The translations under genes were made by a program, and so were the position numbers. A DNA stretch of 58,008 nucleotides, from the NCBI GenBank assembly GCA_007123575.1, contig SKKV01000141.1:1-58008 (forward strand), read 5' to 3'. Positions 34,567-43,529 of this stretch are shown here, one piece after another. Positions within the stretch are counted from its first letter, which is position 1. Each line of letters begins with the position of its first letter. Under the pieces are notes generated by a model that was given only the letters and a program-made list of their open reading frames with translations, did no database searches and had not been told where the DNA came from. This DNA is from Wenzhouxiangella sp. (GTDB taxonomy: Bacteria > Pseudomonadota > Gammaproteobacteria > Xanthomonadales > Wenzhouxiangellaceae).

Positions 34567-35619
34567 ATGCCCAACGTCACCATGCGCCAGATGCTCGAAG
34601 CTGGCGTTCATTTCGGCCACCAGACCCGCTACTGGAACCCCAAGATGGAGCCGTTCATTTTCGGCGCCCGCGGGAAGATCCACATCATCAACCTGGAAGA
34701 AACCCTGCCCCTGCTGAAGGAATCGCTGGATTTCCTGAGCCGGCTGGCCAGCCGCCGCGGCACCGTCATGTTCGTCGGCACCAAGCGCGCTGCCGGCACG
34801 GCGATTGCCGAAGAAGCCGCGCGCTGCGGCAGCCCGTACGTTTCTCATCGCTGGCTCGGCGGCATGCTGACCAACTTCCGCACCGTCCGTCAGTCGATCA
34901 ACCGTCTCAAGGAGCTTGAGCAGATGGAGGTGGACGGCAGCTTCCAGCGCCTGGTCAAGAAGGAAGTCCTGCAGCTGACCCGCGAGCGCGACAAGCTCGA
35001 GCGCAGCCTGGGCGGCATCAAGGACATGAACGCCCTGCCGGACGCCTTGTTTGTTATTGACGTCGGCCATGAGTCGATTGCCGTGGCCGAGGCCCGCAAG
35101 CTCAAAATCCCAGTCGTTGCCGTGGTCGACACCAACCACTCGCCGGCAGGCATTGATTACGTGATTCCGGGCAACGACGACGCGATTCGCTCGATTCGCC
35201 TGTATGCCCAGCTCGCTGCAGACGCCATTCTGGAAGGGCGCGCATCGACTCCTGTCGCTGGCGGCGATGACGACGAATTCGTCGAGCTCGACGCCGATGG
35301 CAACCCGATCGAGTCCAGCCCGGAAACTCGCAAGAGCGCGCCGGCCAAGAAGAAGGCTGCGGGTCGCGTTTCCAAGAAGACCGCTCGCAAGAAACCCGCT
35401 GAGGCGTCTGAACAGGCTGCCGCCGATGCGGCGGAGACTACAGAAGCTGCTGACACAACGGAAAAAGCGGAAGGCGCGGAGAAAGCAGAATCAGCCGAAG
35501 CTGCCCCGGCTGCCGAGCCCAAAGCTGAAGCCAGTGCCGAGCCGGCACCAAAGAAGGTCAGCAAGAAAAAGGCCGTCAAGAAAGCTGCCGCCAAGGACGA
35601 CGACGCCGGCGCTTCCTGA
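34567..35619 (+). CDS. rpsB: 30S ribosomal protein uS2 with extended C-terminal tail
   Basis: A 350-residue S2 protein of the small subunit. The conserved part, residues 1-230, is normal: TMRQMLEAGVHFGHQTRYWN, FVGTKRAAGTAIAEEA, HRWLGGMLTNFRTV, LPDALFVIDVGHE and DTNHSPAGIDYVIPGNDDA. E. coli S2 is about 240 residues long; here roughly 110 extra residues form a low-complexity tail, first acidic (GGDDDEFVELDADG), then alternating Lys/Ala and Glu/Ala blocks ending in KKVSKKKAVKKAAAKDDD. The tail is in frame with sound codon use. AAGG precedes the ATG. tsf follows after 54 bases. Confidence 0.96.
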   Translation: MPNVTMRQMLEAGVHFGHQTRYWNPKMEPFIFGARGKIHIINLEETLPLLKESLDFLSRLASRRGTVMFVGTKRAAGTAIAEEAARCGSPYVSHRWLGGMLTNFRTVRQSINRLKELEQMEVDGSFQRLVKKEVLQLTRERDKLERSLGGIKDMNALPDALFVIDVGHESIAVAEARKLKIPVVAVVDTNHSPAGIDYVIPGNDDAIRSIRLYAQLAADAILEGRASTPVAGGDDDEFVELDADGNPIESSPETRKSAPAKKKAAGRVSKKTARKKPAEASEQAAADAAETTEAADTTEKAEGAEKAESAEAAPAAEPKAEASAEPAPKKVSKKKAVKKAAAKDDDAGAS

Positions 35620-35673
35620 TCGGCGCCGCCTCGGGCGAACACTTTTTCCAAGGATTGTTGAGGAATTGATTCA

Positions 35674-36543
35674 ATGAGCATTACCGCAGCACAAGTCAAG
35701 GAACTCCGCGAGCGCACCGGCGCTGGCATGATGGAGTGCAAGAAGGCGCTGGTCGAAACCGGCGGCGATCTGGATGCCGCCATCGAACACCTGCGCAAGT
35801 CGGGCCTGGCCAAGGCCGACAAGAAGGCTGGCCGGGTGGCCGCCGAAGGCACCGTGGTCCATGCCTCCGAGGGCAGCCGCGCCGTGCTGGTCGAAATCAA
35901 CTGTGAAACCGATTTCGTGGCCAAAGACGATAACTTCCGCGGCTTTGCCGAGGAAGTCGCCACCCTGGCCCTGGCCGCCGACAGCGTCGAGGCAATCAAT
36001 GCAGCTACCATGGCCAACGGCGCCAGCGTGGAAGAAACTCGCCAGCAGCTCGTTGCCAAGATCGGCGAAAACGTCCAGGTGCGTCGATTGAATCACCTGG
36101 ATGCCGGCAACGGCGTGGTTGGCAGCTACATTCATGGCGGTCGCATCGGCGTGATGGTGTCGCTGGAAGGCGGTGACGAAGATCTGGCCCGCGATATCGC
36201 CATGCACGTGGCCGCGCTGAATCCGGCCTATCGCGACGCTGAAGATGTGCCGCAGGAAGTGCTGGCCAAGGAAAAGGAAATCCTGGTCGCCCAGGCCGCC
36301 GACAGCGGCAAGCCGGCCGACATCATTGAAAAGATGGTCAGCGGCCGCCTCAACAAGCACCTGGCGGAAATCACCCTCACCGGCCAGCCTTTCGTCAAGG
36401 ACGGCGACATCACCGTCGGCAAGCTGCTCAAGAGCAAGGGTGCCAAGGTGACCGCGTTTGTCCGGATCGAAGTCGGCGAAGGCATCGAGAAAGAAGAAAC
36501 CGATTTCGCCGCCGAGGTCATGCAGCAGGCGCGCGGCGGTTAA
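35674..36543 (+). CDS. tsf: Translation elongation factor Ts
   Basis: A 289-residue guanine-nucleotide exchange factor that recharges EF-Tu. The N-terminal ITAAQVKELRERTGAGMMECKKAL and the core CETDFVAKDDNF plus GRIGVMVSLEGGDEDLARDIAMHV are diagnostic. Length is close to the usual 280-295. GAGGA lies nine bases before the ATG. It is cotranscribed with rpsB in most bacteria and the 54-base gap here holds no evident terminator. pyrH follows 38 bases downstream. Confidence 0.97.
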   Translation: MSITAAQVKELRERTGAGMMECKKALVETGGDLDAAIEHLRKSGLAKADKKAGRVAAEGTVVHASEGSRAVLVEINCETDFVAKDDNFRGFAEEVATLALAADSVEAINAATMANGASVEETRQQLVAKIGENVQVRRLNHLDAGNGVVGSYIHGGRIGVMVSLEGGDEDLARDIAMHVAALNPAYRDAEDVPQEVLAKEKEILVAQAADSGKPADIIEKMVSGRLNKHLAEITLTGQPFVKDGDITVGKLLKSKGAKVTAFVRIEVGEGIEKEETDFAAEVMQQARGG

Positions 36544-36581
36544 GTTGCTGCCTGCTTGACCAGACTAGGGAGAACGATGCC

Positions 36582-37295
36582 GTGAGCCAGCCAGCTTGTC
36601 GACGCATACTGCTTAAAGTCAGCGGGGAAGCGCTGCTTGGTGAGCTGGATTACGGTATCGACCCCAAGGTGAGCTCGCGCATTGCGCGCGAGGTGGCCGC
36701 CGTGGTCAACGCCGGTGTCCAGATTGGCATCGTGATCGGCGGCGGCAACATTTTCCGCGGCAAGGGCCTGGCGGCCTCCGGCATCGACCGCATTACCGGC
36801 GATCATATGGGCATGCTGGCCACGGTAATGAACGCGCTCGGCCTGCAAGACGCGCTCGAGCGGGCCGGGGTAACAACGCGGGTAATGTCGGCGATCTCGG
36901 TGCGCGAGGTCTGTGAAGACTACATTCGCCGCCGCGCCATTCGCCACCTGGAAAAGGAGCGGGCGGTGATTTTCGCCGCCGGCACCGGCAACCCGTTTTT
37001 CACCACCGATACCGCGGCCGCGCTGCGCGCCATCGAAATCGGTGCCGACCTGATGATCAAGGCCACCATGGTCGACGGCATCTACTCGGCCGACCCGAAG
37101 ACCAACCCGGATGCAGTGCGCTACGATCGAATCAGCTATGACGAAGTCATCGAGCGCAAGCTGGCAGTGATGGACACCAACGCCATCGTCCTGTGCCGCG
37201 ACCAGTCGATGCCGATCCGCATCGTCGACTTGAATCGCCCCGGCGAGCTGGATCGCCTGATCCAGGGCGAGAATGTCGGCACGCTGGTGAGCTGA
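36582..37295 (+). CDS. pyrH: UMP kinase
   Basis: A 237-residue hexameric kinase converting UMP to UDP in pyrimidine synthesis. Family motifs: RILLKVSGEALLG at the start, IVIGGGNIFRGKGLAASGIDRITGDHMGMLATVMN in the middle, and FAAGTGNPFFTTDTAAALRAIEIGADLMIKATMVDGIYSADP. The GTG start is preceded by AGGGAG at proper spacing; the ATG five bases before it is out of frame. It sits between tsf and frr as in most proteobacteria. Nothing unusual is seen. Confidence 0.97.
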   Translation: MSQPACRRILLKVSGEALLGELDYGIDPKVSSRIAREVAAVVNAGVQIGIVIGGGNIFRGKGLAASGIDRITGDHMGMLATVMNALGLQDALERAGVTTRVMSAISVREVCEDYIRRRAIRHLEKERAVIFAAGTGNPFFTTDTAAALRAIEIGADLMIKATMVDGIYSADPKTNPDAVRYDRISYDEVIERKLAVMDTNAIVLCRDQSMPIRIVDLNRPGELDRLIQGENVGTLVS

Positions 37296-37364
37296 TGCAG
37301 CCGACGCCGCGCGGGGATACAATGCGCGGCTTGAAAACACAACAGGCCAGTGCAGGACAAGACC

Positions 37365-37922
37365 ATGCTCAACGACATCAAGAAAGACGCTGACTCGCGG
37401 ATGGCCAAAAGCGTTGCCGCGCTCAAGACCGAACTGGCCAAGATCCGCACCGGCCGCGCTCACCCCAGCCTGCTGGAACACATCACCGTGGAGTACTACG
37501 GCACCGAAGTGCCGCTGAGCCAGGCTGCCAACCTGTCGGTAGAAGATGCGCGAACGCTCAGCGTGGTGCCCTTCGACAAGTCGATGGTGCAAAAAGTCGA
37601 AAAGGCCATCATGACCTCTGACCTGGGGCTCAACCCCGCCACCGCCGGCACCAACATTCGCGTACCGCTGCCTGCCCTGACCGAAGAGCGGCGCACCGAA
37701 TTGACCAAGGTGGTTCATGCCGAAGGCGAACAGGCCAAGGTGGCAGTACGCAATATCCGCCGCGATGCCAACCACCAGCTCAAGGACTTTCTGAAGGAAA
37801 AAGAGCTGACCGAGGACGACGTCCGCAAGGGGGAAACCCTGGTCCAGCAGCTCACCGACCGCTATGTCGGGGAAATTGACCAATTGGTCGATGCCAAATG
37901 CCGGGAGCTGATGGAAATCTGA
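37365..37922 (+). CDS. frr: Ribosome recycling factor
   Basis: A 185-residue factor that, with EF-G, splits the post-termination ribosome. Conserved stretches are KIRTGRAHPSLLEHITVEYYG, EKAIMTSDLGLNPATAGTNIR and RVPLPALTEERRTELTKVV, then VRNIRRDANHQLKDFL. The ATG matches the family start (MLNDIKKDA); a GTG five codons upstream is an alternative. Length equals the E. coli protein. uppS begins five bases after the stop. Confidence 0.97.
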   Translation: MLNDIKKDADSRMAKSVAALKTELAKIRTGRAHPSLLEHITVEYYGTEVPLSQAANLSVEDARTLSVVPFDKSMVQKVEKAIMTSDLGLNPATAGTNIRVPLPALTEERRTELTKVVHAEGEQAKVAVRNIRRDANHQLKDFLKEKELTEDDVRKGETLVQQLTDRYVGEIDQLVDAKCRELMEI

Positions 37923-37926
37923 GACG

Positions 37927-38655
37927 GTGATTCCGATCTCTCCGCTACCGCAGCACGTTGCCATTGTCATGGATGGCAACGGGCGCTGGGCCCAACGCCA
38001 GGGCAAACCTCGCTCTGAAGGTCATCGAGCCGGCAGCGAGGCGCTGCGACGCGCGGTTGAAGCCATTCTCGAGCGCGGCATCCCCTATCTGACCGTCTAC
38101 GCCTTCTCGTCGGAAAACTGGAGCCGGCCAACGGTCGAGGTGAAACAGCTCCTGGATCTGTTCATGAAAGCCTTGACCAAGGACATTCGTGAACTGGATG
38201 AGCACGGCGTCCAGGTCTGCTTCATTGGCGACCGCGAGGCGTTCAACCGACCGCTGCGCGACGGCATGCGCCGGGCCGAGCGACGCACGGCTGGCAACAA
38301 CAAGCTACGCCTGAACGTCGCTGTCAACTACGGTGGCCGCGCCGACCTGACTCGGGCAGCACGGCAGCTGGCGACGAAGGTCAAGCAGGGCGAACTGCAT
38401 CCGGACCAGATCGACCAGGTCCTGTTCGGCCGCGAACTGTTCATGAGCGACATTCCGGAGCCGGATCTCTTGATTCGTACCGGCGGCGAAAAGCGCCTGT
38501 CCAACTTCTTGCTCTGGCAGCTGGCCTACACCGAGCTGCACTTTTCCGACGTGCTGTGGCCGGACTTCAGCGCCGAGCATGTCACCGCGGCCCTGAAGGA
38601 TTTCGCCTCCCGCGAACGCCGTTTCGGCGGGCTTGGCCAGGTGCAGAATGCTTAA
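37927..38655 (+). CDS. uppS: Undecaprenyl diphosphate synthase
   Basis: A 242-residue cis-prenyltransferase making the C55 lipid carrier for peptidoglycan and O-antigen synthesis. Catalytic Asp16 lies in HVAIVMDGNGRWAQRQG; other signatures are LTVYAFSSENWSRP, LNVAVNYGGRADLTRA, DLLIRTGGEKRLSNFLLWQ and FSDVLWPDF. The start is GTG with little Shine-Dalgarno support, five bases after frr, suggesting coupling. Its end overlaps cdsA by eight bases. In most relatives the next genes are cdsA, dxr and rseP; here dxr is missing. Confidence 0.96.
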   Translation: MIPISPLPQHVAIVMDGNGRWAQRQGKPRSEGHRAGSEALRRAVEAILERGIPYLTVYAFSSENWSRPTVEVKQLLDLFMKALTKDIRELDEHGVQVCFIGDREAFNRPLRDGMRRAERRTAGNNKLRLNVAVNYGGRADLTRAARQLATKVKQGELHPDQIDQVLFGRELFMSDIPEPDLLIRTGGEKRLSNFLLWQLAYTELHFSDVLWPDFSAEHVTAALKDFASRERRFGGLGQVQNA

Positions 38656-39460
38656 AACCCGCATCATCACGGCGCTCATCATTACCTCGATCGGACTGGC
38701 CGCCGTCTTCCTGCTGCCAGCGCAGGCCTTTGCCGCCTTTGCCGTATTGATCCTGCTGGTCCTGGGCGGCTGGGAAGGCGCTCGCCTCGGCGGCCTGGAC
38801 CAGCCCTGGCCGCGCGCCCTGTACACGGGCGCGCTGGTTTCGATCGGGGCCCTGGTTTACTGGCTGCAGGCACCGGGACAAATCGTTGTCTGGCTGCTGC
38901 CCGGCTGCCTGGCCTGGGTTGGCTTTCTGCTCTGGCTATCGCGTCCCGCACTTGGCGCTGCCCCCCGATTGCTCAATCAAGCCATCAAGTTGCTGGTCGT
39001 GGCCATGATCCTGCTGACCGGCTGGCTGGCCCTGGTCTGGCTGCAGTCGGTCTCACCCTGGCTGGTGCTGATGCTGCTGATTATCATCGCTGCCGCCGAC
39101 GTCGGCGCCTACTTCACCGGCCGCACCGTGGGCGGGCCCAAGCTGGCCCCGTCGATCAGCCCGGGCAAGACCCGTTCCGGCGCCGTCGGCGGGCTGCTGG
39201 CGGCCATGCTGGCCACCGGCGTTGCTTCCTTGTTCCTTCCGGACAGCCCCTTTGGACCGTTGATGGCCGGGCTGTTGGCCCTGGGTCTGGCGGCAATTTC
39301 GATCGGCGGTGATCTGTTTGTCAGCCTGCTCAAGCGCCAGCGCCAGCTCAAGGACACCTCGGACCTGCTGCCAGGCCACGGCGGCATCCTTGATCGCTTC
39401 GACAGCATCGGTGCTGCCGCACCCATGTTTGCGCTGGCCGTCGCCGTCCTGGGGCAGTGA
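38648..39460 (+). CDS. cdsA: Phosphatidate cytidylyltransferase (CDP-diglyceride synthase)
   Basis: A 270-residue inner-membrane enzyme that makes CDP-diacylglycerol, the substrate of PssA encoded elsewhere in this window. Seven to eight hydrophobic segments are visible. The family signature is complete near the C-terminus: SLLKRQRQLKDTSDLLPGHG followed by GILDRFDSIGAAAP, and the upstream DVGAYFTGRTVGGPKLAPSI with SPGKTRSG is typical. The ATG overlaps the uppS stop region. About 80 bases separate it from rseP, where dxr would be expected. Confidence 0.95.
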   Translation: MLKTRIITALIITSIGLAAVFLLPAQAFAAFAVLILLVLGGWEGARLGGLDQPWPRALYTGALVSIGALVYWLQAPGQIVVWLLPGCLAWVGFLLWLSRPALGAAPRLLNQAIKLLVVAMILLTGWLALVWLQSVSPWLVLMLLIIIAAADVGAYFTGRTVGGPKLAPSISPGKTRSGAVGGLLAAMLATGVASLFLPDSPFGPLMAGLLALGLAAISIGGDLFVSLLKRQRQLKDTSDLLPGHGGILDRFDSIGAAAPMFALAVAVLGQ

Positions 39461-39542
39461 GGAACCAAATGGAGCCAATACTGCCGATAACAAGGATGGC
39501 AGCGCACCCGCGCGCCGCCGGACTGCTTTTACCTGACTGATC

Positions 39543-40913
39543 ATGGAAATTCTCGGTCCCATCATCTGGTTAATCGTGGCCCTCGGCCTGCTGGTGACCT
39601 TTCACGAGTTCGGGCACTACTGGGTTGCGCGGCGCTGCGGCGTGCGCGTGCTCAGGTTTTCCGTGGGTTTCGGTCGGGCGCTGTGGTCGCGCACCGCCGC
39701 CGACGGCACCGAATACCGTGTTGCTGCCATTCCACTGGGCGGCTACGTCAAGATGCTCGACGAACGCGAAACCCCGGTGCCGCCAGATCAGCGCGACCAG
39801 GCTTTCAACCGCAAGCCGGTGGGCCAGCGCATCGCGATTGTCGCCGCCGGCCCGATTTTCAACCTGATTTTCGCCGTCGCCGCCTTTTGGCTGATGTTCG
39901 TGGTCGGCATTCCCGAAACCCGACCCGTGCTGGGCCCCACCACCGGCATGGCCGCCGAAGCTGGTCTGCAGGAAAATGACCTGATCGTGCGCATCGACCA
40001 GCGTCGGGTAGAAACCTGGACCCACACCCTGCTCGGCCTGATACCGCCGGCCCTGGACCGGCGCGCAGTCAGTCTCGAGGTGGAAAGTCTTGACGGACAG
40101 CGTCGCGAAGTGCGGCTGCCGCTCGACCGGGTCAGCGCCGCCTACAGCGAAGAAAACACCCTCGACTACCTGGGTCTGACGCCGTGGCGGGCCGACCTGC
40201 CATCGCGTATTGGCAGTGTAGCTGCCAGCAGTCCGGCCGAAGCCGCCGGTCTGCGCTCAGGCGACTTGATCGTGTCGATCGATGAACAGCCGGTGTCGGG
40301 CTGGCAGGATATCGCCACCCTGATTCCGCGCCTGGCCGCCAGCGATGACGGCCAGACCCGCTCGCTTGAGGTGCAAGTCGAGCGCGACGGTCGCCTGCTG
40401 GATTTCCAGCTGCGCCCAGAAGTGCAGGATGGACGCCCCATCATTGGCATCCAGGCACCGGAGCCGGGGCCGGAACTGCAGGCGGAGTTCGATCGGACCT
40501 TCACCCTGGTCCGGCACGGCCCGATCCAGGCACTGGGAGAGGCCACCAGCGAGTCGTGGCGACTGACCACGGCCACGCTCGGCATTCTCGGTCGGATGAT
40601 TACCGGCAAGGCATCGCTGAGCAACCTGTCAGGGCCGATCACCATTGCCCAGATGGCGCACAGCTCGGCCCGCCTCGGCCTGTCGCGCTTCCTGTTCTTT
40701 CTCGGGCTGATCAGCCTGTCGCTGGCGATTATCAATCTGCTGCCTATCCCGATGCTCGACGGCGGTCATTTGATGTATTACTTCGCCGAAATCATCAAGG
40801 GTTCTCCGGTTTCCGAGCAAACCCAGGTCATTGGCCAGTATATTGGTCTGCTGATGGTATTCGGGCTGATGAGCCTGGCCATATTTAACGATATATTACG
40901 ACTGATCACATAA
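39543..40913 (+). CDS. rseP: RIP metalloprotease RseP
   Basis: A 456-residue intramembrane site-2 protease that cleaves the anti-sigma factor RseA and remnant signal peptides. The zinc motif HEFGH is at residues 21-25 and the second site Asp406 lies in NLLPIPMLDGGHLMYY. Two PDZ domains sit between (around residues 115-185 and 205-290; AEAAGLRSGDLIVSIDEQPV). GYVKM and four transmembrane segments are as expected. The ATG has no strong Shine-Dalgarno sequence. bamA follows after 54 bases, the usual order. Confidence 0.96.
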   Translation: MEILGPIIWLIVALGLLVTFHEFGHYWVARRCGVRVLRFSVGFGRALWSRTAADGTEYRVAAIPLGGYVKMLDERETPVPPDQRDQAFNRKPVGQRIAIVAAGPIFNLIFAVAAFWLMFVVGIPETRPVLGPTTGMAAEAGLQENDLIVRIDQRRVETWTHTLLGLIPPALDRRAVSLEVESLDGQRREVRLPLDRVSAAYSEENTLDYLGLTPWRADLPSRIGSVAASSPAEAAGLRSGDLIVSIDEQPVSGWQDIATLIPRLAASDDGQTRSLEVQVERDGRLLDFQLRPEVQDGRPIIGIQAPEPGPELQAEFDRTFTLVRHGPIQALGEATSESWRLTTATLGILGRMITGKASLSNLSGPITIAQMAHSSARLGLSRFLFFLGLISLSLAIINLLPIPMLDGGHLMYYFAEIIKGSPVSEQTQVIGQYIGLLMVFGLMSLAIFNDILRLIT

Positions 40914-40967
40914 ACTCCGGCGGTTCGGCTCCACCCCGAGCCCGTCAGACTGAACTCAAGGTTTTTC

Positions 40968-43424
40968 ATGAAAAGATTGTGCCTGCTTCTGCTGCTGGTT
41001 CTGCCGCTTGGCCAGGTCGCCGCCGAAACGTTTCAAATTACCGATATCCGGGTTGATGGATTGCAGCGCATCTCGGAAGGAACCGTGTTCAGTTTCATTC
41101 CGGTCGAAGTCGGCGATACGCTGACTCCATCGCTGTCGCGAGGCACCATCCGCGATCTGTATCGAACCGGCTTTTTCGATGACATCAGCCTGGCCCGGGA
41201 AAACGGCGTGCTGGTGATTTCTGTCACTGAAAGACCGGCCATCTCGGCAATCAGCATTTCCGGCAACCGCCAAATCAAGACCGACGATTTGATGCCGGCG
41301 CTGGCCAGCATTGGCATCGCTGAAGGCGAGATTTTCAACCAGCTCGAACTCGATCGCGTCCACCAGGAGCTGGTTCGCCAGTACCACGCTCGCGGCTACT
41401 ACGCGGTCGACGTTGACGCCAACGTATCGCGGCTGGCTCGCAACCGCGTCAATCTGTCGATCGTGGTTTCCGAAGGCAAGCAGGCCCGCATCCGACACAT
41501 CAACATTGTTGGCAACGAGAGCTTCAGCGAACGCGAACTGCGTTCGGACTTCGAATCGCACACCACCCGCGGCCTGGCATTCTGGCGAGGCCGCAACCAG
41601 TACACGCGCGAAAAAGTATCCGGCGACCTGGAAGTGCTGCGTTCTTTCTACCTCGATCGCGGCTATATCGACTTTGCGATTGAGTCCACGCAGGTGTCGA
41701 TCAGCCCGGACAAGCAGGACATCTTCATCACCGCCAACATTCGTGAAGGCGAGGTGTTTTCGGTCAGCGACGTGCAAATCACCGGCGACCTGGTGTTGCC
41801 CGAGGAGACGCTGCGCCGTCTGATCCAGATCGAGCCGGGCGATACCTTCTCGCGCCGCCAGCTGGAGCAATCGCGTGACAACATCTCGGCCCTGCTGGCG
41901 AACATCGGCTATGCGTTTGCCAACATCAACCCGGTGCCGCGCGTTGACCGGGAAACCCAGCAGGTTGAAATCACGTTCTTTATTGAACCCGGCCAGCGCG
42001 TTTATGTGCGCCGCATCCAGTTCCGCGGCAACACCCAGACCAAGGACGAAGTGCTGCGCCGCGAAATGCGTCAGTTCGAAGGCGCCTGGTTTTCACAAAT
42101 AGCCCTGGACCGGTCCCGGCTTCGTCTGCAGCGTCTGGGCTTTTTCGACAACGTCAACATCGAAACCCAGCCGGTGGATGGTACTGACGATCAGGTCGAT
42201 ATCGTGGTCAACGTTGAAGAAGTGCCGTCCGGCAGTTTCCAGATCGGTATCGGCTACTCGCAGTTCCAAGGCATCATTGCCACGATTGCCGTGGAACAGG
42301 ACAACTTCCTGGGTACCGGTCGACGGGTCGGCTTTTCGGTCCAGCGCAGCCGCTTCATCACCCAGGCCGGGATCAATTACACCAACCCCTACTGGACCGA
42401 TGCCGGCGTGTCGCGCGGATTCTTTCTGCGCTATACCGAATTCGACACCCTGGGTCGGAGCAGCAATGTCGCACGCTTCTCAACCAGCCAAGCGGCCGGT
42501 GGGGTCAATATCGGCTTCCCGGTGACCGAGCTGAACTTCGTGCGCTTTGGTGCATCGGTTCAGCGCCAGGACATCAACCTGCCGGGCGACATCGTACCCG
42601 TCGATCCGGATGATCCTGACGCTGGCTTCAGATTCATCATACCTGCCACTCGGCCCCTGGGCATCGCTCTGGACGAGGACGGTGACGGTGAGCTGTCGCG
42701 CAGCGAGCGACGCGTGCTGAGCTATCGCCTTGACGCGACCTGGTCACGCGACAGCCGCGACAGTATCCTCAACCCCAGGCGAGGGTCATTGAACCGGCTG
42801 TCGGCCGAAGTGTCCTTGCCGGGCAGTACGCGCGAGTTCTACAAGGTCAACTATCGTCTGCGCAAGTACTGGCCCATTGGCCAGCGCATGGCCTTTGGCA
42901 TCCGCGGGGACTTGAGCTACGGTGATTCCTTCGACAGCCACGATGAGGATCTGGGGCTGGAAGAAGTGCCGCTGACCGACGTACTTTCGCCGGAACAGAT
43001 CGCTTCGCTTCGCTGTCCGCCTGATGAAGTCGTCACTTCCGATACCGGCCTGCCATTTTACGAGCACTTTCTGGGCGGTGGCGTCAATGACATCCGGGGC
43101 TTCGACGACAACTCTCTCGGACCGAAGGACTTCAGCTGCCGCTCCATTGGCGGATCTTTCAAGGTGATAGGAGGCATTGAGGTGGCTTTCCCGATCCCGT
43201 TCGTGGAGGCGCGCGGCACGCGCTTGACCTGGTTTGTCGACGCCGGCAACGTCTACCGTGATCTGGATGACTTCGACGCCAGCCGACTGCGCGCCTCCAC
43301 CGGCCTGTCGCTGACCTGGCAGGCCCCGGTTGGCCCGATCATCATCAGCCTGTCGCAGCCGCTGCGTGAGCGTGAAGGCGACCGAACCCAGACCTTGCAG
43401 TTCACCTTTGGCGGCATGTTCTGA
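40968..43424 (+). CDS. bamA: Outer-membrane assembly factor BamA
   Basis: An 818-residue core of the BAM complex that folds beta-barrel proteins into the outer membrane. A signal peptide (1-19) precedes five POTRA domains (20-425) and a 16-strand barrel ending in LQFTFGGMF. The loop-6 motif is IRGFDDNSLGP, a variant of VRGF. Barrel residues 569-580 (DEDGDGELSRSE) match an EF-hand calcium loop position by position, which I do not expect in BamA. Two cysteines (RCPPDE and DFSCRS) flank the loop-6 region and could pair, as in E. coli. AAGG precedes the ATG. Confidence 0.96.
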   Translation: MKRLCLLLLLVLPLGQVAAETFQITDIRVDGLQRISEGTVFSFIPVEVGDTLTPSLSRGTIRDLYRTGFFDDISLARENGVLVISVTERPAISAISISGNRQIKTDDLMPALASIGIAEGEIFNQLELDRVHQELVRQYHARGYYAVDVDANVSRLARNRVNLSIVVSEGKQARIRHINIVGNESFSERELRSDFESHTTRGLAFWRGRNQYTREKVSGDLEVLRSFYLDRGYIDFAIESTQVSISPDKQDIFITANIREGEVFSVSDVQITGDLVLPEETLRRLIQIEPGDTFSRRQLEQSRDNISALLANIGYAFANINPVPRVDRETQQVEITFFIEPGQRVYVRRIQFRGNTQTKDEVLRREMRQFEGAWFSQIALDRSRLRLQRLGFFDNVNIETQPVDGTDDQVDIVVNVEEVPSGSFQIGIGYSQFQGIIATIAVEQDNFLGTGRRVGFSVQRSRFITQAGINYTNPYWTDAGVSRGFFLRYTEFDTLGRSSNVARFSTSQAAGGVNIGFPVTELNFVRFGASVQRQDINLPGDIVPVDPDDPDAGFRFIIPATRPLGIALDEDGDGELSRSERRVLSYRLDATWSRDSRDSILNPRRGSLNRLSAEVSLPGSTREFYKVNYRLRKYWPIGQRMAFGIRGDLSYGDSFDSHDEDLGLEEVPLTDVLSPEQIASLRCPPDEVVTSDTGLPFYEHFLGGGVNDIRGFDDNSLGPKDFSCRSIGGSFKVIGGIEVAFPIPFVEARGTRLTWFVDAGNVYRDLDDFDASRLRASTGLSLTWQAPVGPIIISLSQPLREREGDRTQTLQFTFGGMF

Positions 43425-43529
43425 TTTCGCCGCCTTGGTGACGCCGCGGCTGGTAGTCTCCTGGCTTGCCCAAGCGCGGAGCGACAACTGAATGGCAACG
43501 CCGTGCTTTTTTGGTTACTGTAGTACTCG

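Noticed and set aside
36540..38006. 488-codon minus-strand frame opposite pyrH, frr and uppS
   Set aside because: Antisense to strongly conserved housekeeping genes.
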